Source: Aphis gossypii (Eukaryota; Arthropoda; Insecta; Hemiptera; Aphididae). Taken from it: a stretch of DNA of 64,000 bases. The notes under the pieces were generated by a model. That model worked only from the letters and a program-made list of their open reading frames with translations. It did not search any database and was not told the DNA's origin. A program made the position numbers and the translations under genes. This document shows, piece after piece, positions 1 through 11,660 of this stretch. The stretch is from contig NC_065533.1 in assembly GCF_020184175.1 (NCBI RefSeq), forward strand, positions 53,978,351-54,042,350, in the 5' to 3' direction. Numbering within the stretch: the stretch's first letter is position 1; the number at the start of each line of letters is the position of its first letter.

Positions 1-1258
1 ACATTCACAACATAGGCGCAAATTGGTTCAATTTGGTGAGGGGGGGGGGCTTAAGTCCTAATTATAATTACATTGAAAAAATTTCATGGATACTAATGTT
101 AAACCACGATTTTTTTCAGTTTAATTTAACACAGTTTTAATGATATTTATAAGTATATAAATATATTATATCATTTATATCTATATTATTCTCTAAATAT
201 TTAAATAAAAATGTCCAACATGTTAAACATTAATACATATGTTTTATTTATATATAATATGTATAGGTACTTATACATAAATACAATTATTTAGCTTAAA
301 GATAACATTCTATCTTTTTGTGAAAAAATATTAAAAAATTTATCACTATAAAATTTCTATATGTAATATGGATATATTAGTAAATCTAGTCTGTTCCATT
401 GTAGCAATTGTCCAAGTTTAATTCGATGCATTATCTACCGAAAAACTTCTTTCACGAGAAATGTGAATATGTAATAATTTAAAAATGATTAATCATAGAT
501 TTTAAATTCTCACCAAATATTCATATTACTATACACGATATAGGTAGGTACCTAATGTTCAAAACAGTAAACTGATAACATATTTTACTTTTAATCTGTA
601 ATCTTGAACATTTAATCATTGCAATTTCAAATATTATAAATAATAAATTTTAATATAAGATTTCTCATAAATTTATTGCAAGAATTAAAACTGTAAACTA
701 GAAAGCATTATTATAATATTTTAATGAGCAATTAAAACTTAAATTTTAACAATATAAAATATTTAAATATATTACAATGCCTTTTCCAGTACTTATTGCT
801 AATGTTATCTGCTTGTGGCCTATGGGTATATAATATATATAAATTTATATTTTAGTTTGTTATATAATATGTTTTATTAACTATATAGATATTCTATTCT
901 AATTCTAAATTTGATTATCGTGTATATTATTGATTGCTTTAATGATAAAAAAAAAAGATGTTGAATTGCTATTAAAACATTTAGGTATTTAAAAATAATT
1001 ATTTTGTTTCATTGTTATTCAATAAATATTATCTGTAGAAATATGAAACATTTCACTATGACTTAAATCATAATTTTTCTTTGCAAAATGAGATTTTTAA
1101 AATATTTAAACATATTGTATGATATTTATAGGTGTATAAAAAATTGATAAAAAATTTTATGTTTTATTAAAAAATATTAAATCTTAATTCTACATAGGTA
1201 CTTATTAATTTATAACATAATGATTATTTAATATTTATTTTTATTTTTATGATTACAG
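1..1258. other. AT-rich sequence without recognisable exons
   Basis: No coding exon was recognised on either strand. A G-run lies at 40-49. The first Piwi exon (1259) begins in the middle of a codon, so this stretch is probably an intron of that gene whose upstream exons lie left of the window. Confidence 0.5.
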
Positions 1259-4200
1259 CAAGAATAGACATCTCATGCAGGATTTAGCACAGTATACAAG
1301 AGTGAATCCTACAAAAAGAATCATCAAGTATAATAATTTTATTAAACGGGTACTAACTACGCCTAAGGTGAATATTGTTATTGAAATATTAATAAACATG
1401 AACGAATTTCCTTTAATTTTTACTTGATATTTTAGTCTTTAGATTCATTAAAAGAGTGGAATTTAACATTGAGTAATAAACTCATTACAGTTTTTGGCCG
1501 TGTATTACCACAACAAGATCTTTACGGCGATAATCACATATATCCAGCTGGTTATAACGGTGATTGGTCAGCAAACTTACGTTCTTCACCCATGTGTATT
1601 ATGGCTAAAATACCATGTTGGACTATAGTAACTCCGCGTATCTGGAGTTCTGATGTTGGGCAATTTACGAATACTCTACTTAGGGTAGCAAATAACTTGG
1701 GTTTTCCATTACAAAGACCGAGAATGTTAGTATTGGTTATTATAATAATTAATGCAATTTATCATCTTATTCAAATACAAAATATGCTATGTTTGATTGA
1801 TTATTTTATTTATTTAGAGTTGAAATTGAGGATATACATATTAGAACGTATTCGGTTCATTTGGATCGCATAATAAATGAATTGAACCCATCATTTATTT
1901 TATGCGTCATTAAATCATCTCGTAATGATCTTTACAGTATGATTAAAAGAAAGTTATGTGTTACGAGAGCAGGTAACCAATTTTTAAAATTTAAACTATA
2001 GATTTTATAATGGAATTTAATCAAAATAATTGAATATGGGTTTGCTCCAGGTTCTGATACGTAAATAATAGTTAGATTTGTTATCCGGTTTTGTCATCTG
2101 CTTGTTATTAGTGGTAGCATTGGGAGTCCTCATATTTTACTGAATTTAAGTACTTACCACTGACTGGTTTCTTTCATAAATTTATCTGAAACTATAAGCT
2201 ATATGCCACACTACGGGTTTTGGTTTTTAGTTATTGACTTCAAAAATTGAACATTTTGGTAGAGTGTATTTAATGTTTATTAACAATTGGTAGATCGATT
2301 CCTTTTTTATTATTCAATCTTAATCTTACAGTTCTTTCCCAATATTTTATAAATTATTATTTATTTAGTTTCATCTTATAACAGAACAGGCCATAGCCTA
2401 AAATATAGACCATTATAGTTTTTTAGTTGTTAGACTTTAAGAACAAGGGTAATAAGCCTAATATTAGCTAATATATATGTATAAGTTTTTTGATAAAATA
2501 TAAAGAAAAGGGCTTACAATGCTTACAATCTTAGTGATTATTTACAATATTTTACTTAAATCAATACAGTTGAAAAATATATAAGTTGTTTAAATATCCT
2601 TCACGTTTTAGCGTAAGTTGGACCATCGGTCACTATACGGTTTATTATCAGATTTTTATATATATATCCCATATTGAATACAACATTATGGTTATGAGGA
2701 AGGAGTGTGTTAGATGGATATTTGTCTCTAGTGATAAAGTTTATCTCTCCTTAAAAATTGAGAGGGAGTTTTCATTTTTGGATGGATGATTTTATATTCC
2801 TTAATTTACTTATGAGAAGTACTTCATTCCAATAGTTTTTTCATGATTCATTGAGTTAGTGATTGATAGTATTTTAAGCTTCTGAGGTTGTAGATGGGTT
2901 AATTTTTTTGGTTTGATGAGATATGATAGCGTTGTTTGCAATTAGTAGCCAATTAGGTTAGCTTTTTCGTTTCCAGGTATACGACATAAGATGGACTCAT
3001 TAATGCTATTTGTTTAATATTAATTGATAATAGTAAATAGGTTCTTGGATATTTTGCACAATTTTGTTTTTTAAATATCAGTTTGTAGTTAATTTTAAGG
3101 CTCTCAGGGAATCACTAATGATAATATAGAGATCTATTTTTAAACTTATATTTAATTGGTTTTTTTAAAAACAAAACATTTTTAATATAAATAATTTGCG
3201 TTTTTGTGCATAAAATATAGATTACAATTTTTTTTATACTTGTTAATTAAGTTCTTAGATCAAATAATTAAATACATCACTAATGAAATTGATTTTTTGT
3301 ATCCAATGATATTGAATATTTTAATTGTAGAGTATAAGAATGCCAGTTAATATGCATTAATAAATATATTTTATAGAATTTTATCACAAGTTTTTGGTAA
3401 ATTCAGGTTTAGCACCTTGGTTATTAATACATACAAATCTAAATTCAATAGTAATGTTTAATTCTAATATCATAATGATAGCGCTGTTTAAACCGAAATA
3501 TTTTAAATATCTTGAAATATTATTTTTAGTTCCATCTCAAGTTGTGTTGTTGAAAAATGTACAAAAAAACAAAATGTCAGTTTGTACCAAAATTGTCATA
3601 CAAATTAATTGTAAACTAGGAGGAGCGCCATGGCGTGTTGTTATCCCTGAACCGGTATGGTTAATAGTAAATTATAAATTTGTATTTTGTAAATTTAATA
3701 TAATAATAGTAATTATTTTATGTCACTTTTCAGGGTATGATGATACTTGGTTTTGACATTTTCCATGATAAAAAAAGCGGAAAAAAACCTTATGGTGCAT
3801 TAATAGCCACAATGAATGACAGTCACACTTCTTTTTTCAGCTGTGTTGATCCATTTGAAAGTGAACAAGAACTTCTATCAAATTTTGGAAATAGTATATA
3901 TAGTATGTATATAGTTATATTATTTATTAATTAAAAATGTTATATAGGTTTTAGAATTCATGTTATCAGTCTAATCTACAATCTACCGACATTATTTAAT
4001 ATGTATTAGCTATATGTATTTATGTTTTAGTTTCTCATCTTAAAAAATATGAGTTCTTCATGTTATGAATGTGTCGTACATGGTTTCTTTATTAGAGCTT
4101 ATTGATATTTACATGATATTTCATTTTAGTTGTTTTCTAATAATCTTGAATTTTCATTTTTATAAATATATAATATTTTATAATATTTAATATCCATTAT

Positions 4201-7200
4201 ATGTTTCCATTATTATATTACTTGATCTATAATAACTTATTACTGACCAATTTATAATCTAATAGATAACAAAATATTAAATTATATACTTTTTATTTGA
4301 AAATTATATACATATATATATTTATTTTTTAGAGGCTCTAAGTAATTATAGAGAGAAAAATCATAAGCTTCCTAATACCATTGTCATATACAGAGATGGC
4401 GTGGGAGATGGACACCTATCAAACGTCCATAAAATTGAAGTCGAATTGGTAAAGGTTGGTATCTGTATTTATAATTAAATTGCCATGTATATTGTACATT
4501 ACTTGAAGCCAAAGGCTATAGAAAAGACTATTCTATAATCAATGTTTGTAAATAAATTAAATATAAACATTTTTCTTTATAGATAATATGTGAAGAGTTC
4601 TACGCGGATAAAAAAGTTGGTCTGGCCTTTATTATAGTTAATAAACGTATCAGTACAAGATTTTTTTATGACATTGAAAGAGAAGGAGGAAGAGAAAATT
4701 ATCAAAATCCACCAGTTGGAACAGTTGTTGATAGTAGTGTCACTAACCCAACTATGTGAGTATCTATATAATTTATTTACAATTATAACTATTTTACTGA
4801 AAATTGTGGAATTTAATGTTGACAATGTTTTTTTAAACTGTATTTGTCCATAAATATGACATACATATACAAGGTGTTTATTGAATCAATTTAAAAAAGG
4901 CCGTTTAGGGATACACTATAATGGATGGTTTAAGATAAATTCAATGATATATCAATGTACACGCACAATAATTTTGTGCGGAAAAGATCTATCTACCTAG
5001 AATATTTTATAATATATTGTATTACTTTAATATAGCAATACTATGTAGGTTATATTATTTTTTGCTGAAAACATTGAATTTACAGCAAACAAATAATAAT
5101 ATAGATTTTTATTATATCAAATATTATATGATTACTATTAACCCTTCATAAAGGGTTTTAATTTTCATCATTATTTCAATTTATCATACTAGATAAGTAG
5201 TATCTAAATGTATTAGATTAAAGAAATAATTAATATTTAATATTACTATTACTAATTCCCTTCTCAAAAATCTAGTCTACGCTACCATACTGGGTAATCT
5301 CCAAGATGTTAAAGCACAAATAAATGGTGTCATAATAAAATAAAAATGTAACTTATAGATAATTAAAATATATACAGAGTGTTTCAGAAATGTACGATAC
5401 AATACATCAATAAAAATCTTAGCTTTATATTTAAAAATTATTCTATTTCTAGCTGACCCTTTGCACTTTGTTGCCCGTTAAAAATGCCAATTCTATATTA
5501 TGATTCTAATTTTAATTAATTTGTTATTTAATATTCGGTTTAACGGTGTTCAAAACTTTTCATTGCCATTTTGACATTTTCATTGACCATTTTGATTCTC
5601 AGAAAACTTGTGAAAGCACCACTTTAATATGCGAATTTTGTAAAATGCTTTCTTATTGCATACTAAATTTGTGGTACGATTTTACGAATGTACCGTGTAA
5701 ATTACAAGCATCGATCTATCATTGTTCAGGCTCTACGTTTATCAGTCAGTGAATTACTCAAGTCATAATATAAAATATTATAGTCATTCTGCTTGCCGTT
5801 GCTGTGAGACTCTCTTATGATTATGCGAGTGGTATACTATCATGTAGGCAATCCACCCGTGGTGGATTGCGGACCCCGTGAGATGTGTACGTAAGTTTAT
5901 AATTTCTAACCATTAAGTTTCAAAGTTAAATCAATTTTTTTTTTAATACGGTGGATAAAATACAATAATGTGCCATCTTGTGGTTTTTATTTTGATGCCT
6001 TGGTATAACTTGTTATGTTAGTCTATTGCTGTGAATTTGAAATTTATTGTGAACATTGACTTATTTCACTAATTTTTATTTTTGTTGTTATGATTTTGAC
6101 AAAATATAACAACAGGTCTACAACTATTATATTCAATCATAACCAATAGCTACCTTAATATAGTTTATTTTCTTGCTGGACAGTGACAGTAGTTTTTTTA
6201 CATCCAGATTCTGTACTTTTCTGGTGGATTTAATTTTGTACGTCTATTTGCTTGCATTAATTTTAAAAACAACCTTGCTATAACATTTTAAATAAATGAT
6301 TTATTTTATTTAAATAGTTGCCATTAAATACCAAAAATAATTTAGTTTACTATTTACTATTTTGCCTCTGTAGTTTCATCACCCTCTCGTCATATTTCTC
6401 TAACCCGATAATTTTCTAAAATTTTCCATCCGTAAGAACTTCCTCCTGGCGCGGCGATTACGATCCAAACAAAAGAAAATGTGCGAAATCGGTTCAGCCG
6501 TTCTTAATAGATGAAATGTTAAACATTTTTTCTCCATTTTTATATACATAGAATTAAAAAAAAAAAAAAAAAATAGAAACAGTACACGGAAAAAAACGTT
6601 CAAGACGATGATACCTATTAATATGAATATAACAATATGATTTTTTTTCTTAAAAATTGATTTATTTAAAATTCTTTTTTCTCGTTGATTTTTCGTGTCA
6701 CCCCTAAACTAGGTTCATGTCACCCTGGTTGAGAACTACTGCCATTAGCAATTGTAATTGGAAACTGCTTTCTATATATAAATCAGCCCCCGGAAACACT
6801 TCAAATTTACTTGTAACACGTTCTAATTCATGTAACGCGCCCTCGTTTCAATGATTTCAACGAACACCGTTGCAAACACACGAAACGCATAATTTTAGAG
6901 TATAATACTATAATTAATTATAAAATAATAATAGTTACGTTGACATCAAATCAAACGCATGGTGGATCTGAAACAAATAAGAGCATCATTAATTACTAAA
7001 CTACTGTCGGTTTTCAATTGTTTCGTTTAACACCATAGAGTGTTTATTTTTTATTTTATTTTATTTGCGGCCAGCAAAAACACATAGGTACATTGTGGAA
7101 TATGGAATTGATTAAAATATAGCGTTTCTCTTAATAATTATGCCAATACATTAGCATATAACTAAGGCTGTAATACTCTGATAAACTTGACATTTTCACA

Positions 7201-8147
7201 GAATCATCTACACCAAACTGATCTATTTGTGAAAGTTTCAAGTCAATTGGTTCATTAGTTTAGGCTACAGGGTAGCCGACATGATTTTCGTAAAATTACA
7301 TCGATTGAATTCAAGTTGGTTCTCTCGTGTTATATATACGAGAATGAGATGTATAACACCGTCGTCGCGCACTGGTTTCTTTTTTTTTTTACGTAGCTCT
7401 GCGCCGCAACCGCGGCGTTGGATATAAGTTCTTCATTAGCTGATTTTACAGCATTTTAAAAATTGAATGTTTAAACAAAAAGTAATATTTTAAAAATATA
7501 TATCATAAGGGAAAAACACTTTGATTAATGATCTGATAAATACAACTGAATACCTATTACCTACATAAACACAAAATATTAATATATTGTGATATAATAG
7601 GTAGTAAAAATCTTATTTCGTCATGTTGAAATAATGGCAATTACTTTCTAACTAATCTACTATCACTGGGTATAAAATTTTATAAGTAGAAGATAATGAA
7701 AAATAAAATACAAGTTACGTATCTGTTAGAGCAAATATAAATATATGAACATTTTTTTTGATAATTTAAAAATAATGCATTATAGGTATGATTTCTATCT
7801 GGTATCTCAGCATGTAACCAATGGAACAGTTACGCCAACTCACTATAATGTAATTCTAGATACTCTCAGTGAAACTGCTACTATACCAATTACACCCAAT
7901 GATATGCAACAACTTACTTATAAATTAACTCACATGTACTACAATTGGACGGTAAGTATTAATTATGAATACGTTTTTAAACATTAGACCATTTATGAAT
8001 ATTCATAAATGTAATGGTTATTTTGTTTAGGGCACTATAAGAGTTCCTGCTGTATGTCAACTGGCACACAAATTAGCATTTTTGGCTGGACAGACACTTC
8101 AAAGTAATCCAAATCCTGGTTTGGAAGATTTACTATACTTTTTATAA
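1259..8147 (+). CDS. Piwi-clade Argonaute, C-terminal part (MID-PIWI), 5'-partial
   Basis: Binds piRNAs and cuts complementary, mainly transposon, transcripts in the germ line. Nine exons: 1259-1367, 1436-1725, 1818-1972, 3530-3654, 3734-3893, 4333-4454, 4583-4755, 7786-7951, 8031-8147. All phases agree, there is no internal stop, and together they encode about 471 residues. MID landmarks include GRVLPQ and RPRIVE (exon 2/3 joint). The PIWI domain has INCKLGG, GFDIFHD (first catalytic Asp), YRDGVGDG (second Asp) and PTHYNV (catalytic His), so the DDH slicer residues are present; the C-terminus ends in hydrophobic LLYFL. The PAZ and N domains must lie upstream, off the window. The His at the third position resembles Aubergine/Siwi/Ago3-type proteins rather than Drosophila Piwi. 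Aphids are known to have several Piwi paralogues, so the exact orthologue is uncertain. The roughly 3-kb seventh intron holds repeat debris. Confidence 0.93.
5848..5870. repeat. Perfect 10-bp inverted repeat (hairpin)
   Basis: GCAATCCACC and its exact reverse complement are separated by three bases, inside the large Piwi intron. It may be the core or end of a small transposon; no flanking duplication was recognised. Confidence 0.6.
6360..6573 (+). mobile_element. Interspersed retroelement 3' segment with poly(A)
   Basis: This stretch resembles 47820-47990, sharing blocks such as TCCTGG, a GATTACGA-like stretch and a CC(A)AATCG..CC(A)GCCGTTCT-like stretch. It ends in an 18-base A run (6556-6573). 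That is typical of the 3' end of a non-LTR retroelement or SINE inserted in the Piwi intron. The family cannot be named with confidence. Confidence 0.4.
6688..6744 (-). mobile_element. Solitary hAT-like terminus
   Basis: Read on the minus strand it begins CAGTAGTTCTCAACCAGGGT, the style of hAT/Charlie-type transposon ends. No matching second end was found nearby, so this is a truncated remnant. Confidence 0.3.
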
Positions 8148-8354
8148 GTTTTTTCACTGGCCACTAGATATAGACTTAAATCCAATACATTTTAAATTTG
8201 AATACATTTTTTTTTCACTTTTTGGTTAAGGTATATATTATTATTGTCAAATTTGAGTAGACTAAAAATTTTAACAAAATAATCAATTTAAATTAAAATT
8301 TACAAATTATTAAATTATTGTACAATGTGGTTCCTTCTCAGTTAATGTTCTGCC

Positions 8355-8382
8355 ACGGTATAGAAGGTATCTTCTATACCGT
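8355..8382. repeat. Perfect 12-bp hairpin in the Piwi 3' flank
   Basis: ACGGTATAGAAG, four loop bases (GTAT), then the exact reverse complement. It lies about 210 bases after the Piwi stop codon and before a candidate AATAAA signal, so it is probably in the 3' UTR and could form a stem-loop in the mRNA. Confidence 0.7.
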
Positions 8383-8496
8383 CGTTCTGCAACAAAATGA
8401 ATTATTATACCTTTACTGCAGTGACTATTTTAATAGATTTTCACTTATTACTTATTATATTTTAATTTTTTTTTTTTTTATATATAATAACATATT

Positions 8497-8502
8497 AATA
8501 AA
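8497..8502 (+). terminator. Candidate poly(A) signal of the Piwi gene
   Basis: AATAAA about 350 bases downstream of the stop codon. In DNA this AT-rich the hexamer also occurs by chance. Confidence 0.25.
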
Positions 8503-8634
8503 TATTATGTATGTTTATTTTAACTAATGAGTTTTTTTTTTAACAATTAATGTATTTATTAAAAATGATTTAATCATTACATGTATGCTGGAACAATTAG
8601 GTTGCAATTACTGCAGAAGGTTATTGGTGGTTGT

Positions 8635-8933
8635 TTAATAGAAATAACTGCCTTTAACTTCATAAGCAATAGTACTTGGCGCTTGTGTACCGGTACACAA
8701 GTAGATACTATCAGTGACCAACATGTCCGTGTTCAGATCGAACCCCATGAGTTCGGGCGCCTGTAAACGTTTTGTATTTGTAGGCGGTTGTCAACCAGCC
8801 ACAGTAGGTCGTACACGTCCACATTAATGCGGAACATCCGAGCATGGACACAGTCCGATCGGTCGAGTTGGACGCAAAACGGTTCTGTTCGTAGCTCTGA
8901 TACGTTAGATATCAGGTTTGGCGATTGGTTTTC
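8635..8933 (-). pseudogene. yellow/MRJP-family-like gene fragment
   Basis: The minus strand reads through roughly 55 codons containing SPNLIS and ARMFRINVDVYDLLWLVD. This resembles the conserved N-terminal part of insect yellow/major-royal-jelly proteins (a P-x-L-I start, then Cys, a V-F/Y-R-x-x-V-D pattern and D-x-L-W-V-x-D). A second stretch in a shifted frame has APELMGFDLNTD, like the family's PP-x-L-L-x-F-D-L-x-T-D block. The shift falls near 8765-8790; a splice acceptor-like TTTACAG sits there, so an intron end cannot be fully excluded. The frame ends at a TAA (8635-8637), far short of a full protein of about 400 residues. The base composition is GC-richer than the surroundings. The upstream frame is closed by a stop just past 8933. 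Most likely a decayed, truncated copy; identification is from pattern only. Confidence 0.42.
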
Positions 8934-10615
8934 TTATTTTGAAAATAAATAGAATACACTCTGTAATACGTATAATAACAGTGTACATACAGTGTAAATG
9001 ATAAACATATTTTTGTATTATTAAAATATATAATAGTATAATAATGGTTATAATAAATAATATCAAATAAGGATTCATAGTCCTTCATAACGTGTATATA
9101 TATATATTATAATATATAGGACATAGGTACATTAGAACATTACAACCATTAATCAGTATTACTGGCGCGTATAGTCATTATTATGACATCGGTGAAGAAG
9201 TCTCTTTTGCGCACGCAAAAACAAAAATAAGCAACTCAATATATTGTAAGTATAATTTTACATGTATAATAATGAGTGCAAGTCTAAAATAAATGCACAA
9301 GCGCGAAGAAGTGATTTCGTGTAGGTATAAATAAATTAATATTTTCACTGAATAATGAACATCACAATATTTTATACGGTCGTATGAGAGTTAACAGGAA
9401 TTACATTTTATTAAGAATGTGCTTGTATAAATAAGTTAAAATAACACTTGTAATATGCCACGTACGAGCAACAGTTAAGATATAGTATCGGGTAGATAGT
9501 TTAAAAAAATGAAGACTGATAAAAATATTTCTAAGTATTTTTTATTGAAAAATATTCTAAGTCCGAATAATCCAATTATTGAACTGGGTGACGTGAAGGT
9601 GCTCGCTCTAACTCTGGTGAATCACGTCTAAAATGTGCCAATTCAGGGCCCCCTTATATATCATCCAGGGACTCCCGCGGTACCTGCAGATCCCTGCTGG
9701 TCAGTGGCACGTGCGGCCTTCGCCTTCCCACGCTTTGCGTCAATCATTTATGGATGATTTCCTGTTGAGTCATAAGTGTGCATCAACTATATATCTATAA
9801 TATTCTACCGGGCGGTAATTACATACCTATAATATTCTACCGGGTGCCAATTATATATCCATAATATTTCACCGAGTTGAAAGCGTACGTGCGATGATAC
9901 CTTTTTGATTAGTTCTTACCCTTCATTTTTAGGTCTAAATTATAATCTATTATAATAGCCCAATTATAATTATAGTTGCTACCACTAATGTTTGATTATT
10001 GTTGGTTATGGTATGGAGTTTATGTATTATATTTAGTATATAGTATCAGAGCACGTTGCACACTTAACAGCAATATAGCTATATTATTTTATAGAAAACT
10101 CTACAAAATATAATATAACTAAAATTACATCCCGTAATTAGAAAGCTTATAACCTAATCAATTAAATTGTTAAAAAGTAATATTGCCTTGAGCTAAGCCA
10201 CAACTATTCATTTTAATCTCTAATTTCAATGTTTTTATTTACCTTAACCGCATCATATATTTAGAATATAAAATTGAAAATTTCAATATTGAGGAAACAA
10301 GATAGGTACTGATACTCACTCAAGTGGACAATATTACAACCATGGATCTTTATAAGGATTATGATTACAACCAACCGTAATCAGTAGTGGATAGACCCAC
10401 TAACAATTTAAGATTTTCCCGGTAAGCCCTATCCTGTGTTGATGCATATGGGGGCCTTAGGACCCCTATTTATCAAATACTGAACCTTGTGTGATAAACA
10501 TTGAAATTGCAAATAAAGATGCAAATTGAATAAGATTAGAGTTATAGAAACCCGAATTTAATATGGGTAAATTATAGCTGTACGCCTGTACTGTATAATA
10601 TACTCACAAATACCT
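8934..10615. other. Intergenic stretch, no gene recognised
   Basis: AT-rich sequence with a GC-richer patch at about 9590-9770 and the 32-bp tandem repeat listed separately. No supported coding exon was seen; the GC-richer patch could be transposon debris. Confidence 0.45.
9797..9878 (+). repeat. Tandem repeat, 32-bp unit, about 2.5 copies
   Basis: Units beginning ATAATATTCTACCGGG start at 9797, 9829 and 9861. The period is exactly 32 bases, with a few substitutions between units. Confidence 0.8.
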
Positions 10616-10642
10616 ACCTATATAAAAAAATTTTATATAGGT
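10616..10642. repeat. 12-bp AT-rich perfect inverted repeat
   Basis: ACCTATATAAAA, three A bases, then its exact reverse complement. It lies immediately left of a GC/CpG-richer block. Confidence 0.6.
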
Positions 10643-10659
10643 ACATCTGTGATTATAAT

Positions 10660-11660
10660 ATTATTATAATGTACCAAAACCAATGCGGTGTTTGGCTCGA
10701 GAACTCCGGACTCCGCCAAGTCGCCACCGGCGACCAAATGCCAAACCAGTCTTGCTCCTATGCGCTGTGCGTGGAGGCCGCGCATGTTTCGCGTTCGGCC
10801 GTTGTCGTTGTTTGGTTTGGTGCCGTTTGGCGACAAGCTTTGCTTGGTCGTAGCCCGTGCCTAAAGGCACAGTACCATTAATTCACACGTCGTGAAGTAG
10901 TGTCTCCCAACGTAATCGTGCGTTCAACGCAGTTGTCGTCAGTGGTGTTTCGTCGAGCTATATTGTATCCGTCGTGTGACGTCGCCCTCAGCACTGTGAT
11001 TGCGTAATTTGGAGCACTAAGTAATCCAGTCATTTGCCACCGTCCGATGCCGCCGTCATATCAGCTATGGCCGCCGCCGCGGATATTGTTGTTCCCTACT
11101 GAGGTGCCTGTGTCGGACCGGTTTCATTGTTTATTATCATTTGCATTAATTAGTGCCTATCTATATTATTACTATCAATCGCCTTATTAATGTTATTATT
11201 ATTGCAATTATTGGCGTATTAACGTGTTGCAATACATTTATTATTTATTTATTTACGATGTTGTCGAGTTATAATAATTTTATATTGAGTCACCTGTCCC
11301 ATCCAGAGTTGTGAACACCATCGTTTTTTTATGATAGTTGTTCGGCCAAATTTTTCTGCGCGAGTTAGCTAGATAATTTGACGTGACTCACAGTCACGTC
11401 GCTAATGAATTATTTTCTAACCACCGTACGCTCTACTGTATTAAATGTATTATGCGTTCGACAATCGACGATTCGCTTTTGTCCTGCCCAACTCTTCAGT
11501 GGACAGTTCGGCGGATCGATTTTGAAGAAAACAAAATACGAGCGTGTTTGCCGAGTTACGAAACGCATGTGAGAATATTGGACGGCTGGGCATTTTTCGA
11601 ATGCGCGGGACACGGTGTTACGACACGAATACACTGTGATGTCGTTTTTACTTCTCAAGA
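10660..11660. promoter_or_regulatory. CpG-rich block, possible promoter/5' exon
   Basis: About 1 kb with clearly more GC and CpG than the surroundings, including GCCGCCGCCGCGG near 11070 and a perfect 9-bp hairpin GACGTGACT/AGTCACGTC at 11380-11400. Open frames on both strands here overlap and look like composition effects, not exons. The next + strand gene is the RING ligase, whose first coding exon (17800-17885) is preceded by a splice acceptor. An upstream non-coding exon is therefore expected, and this block is a candidate location. That link is inference. Confidence 0.3.

Noticed and set aside
10633..10881. Overlapping open frames on both strands in the CpG-rich block
   Set aside because: No recognisable protein pattern and no splice context; consistent with high GC content alone.
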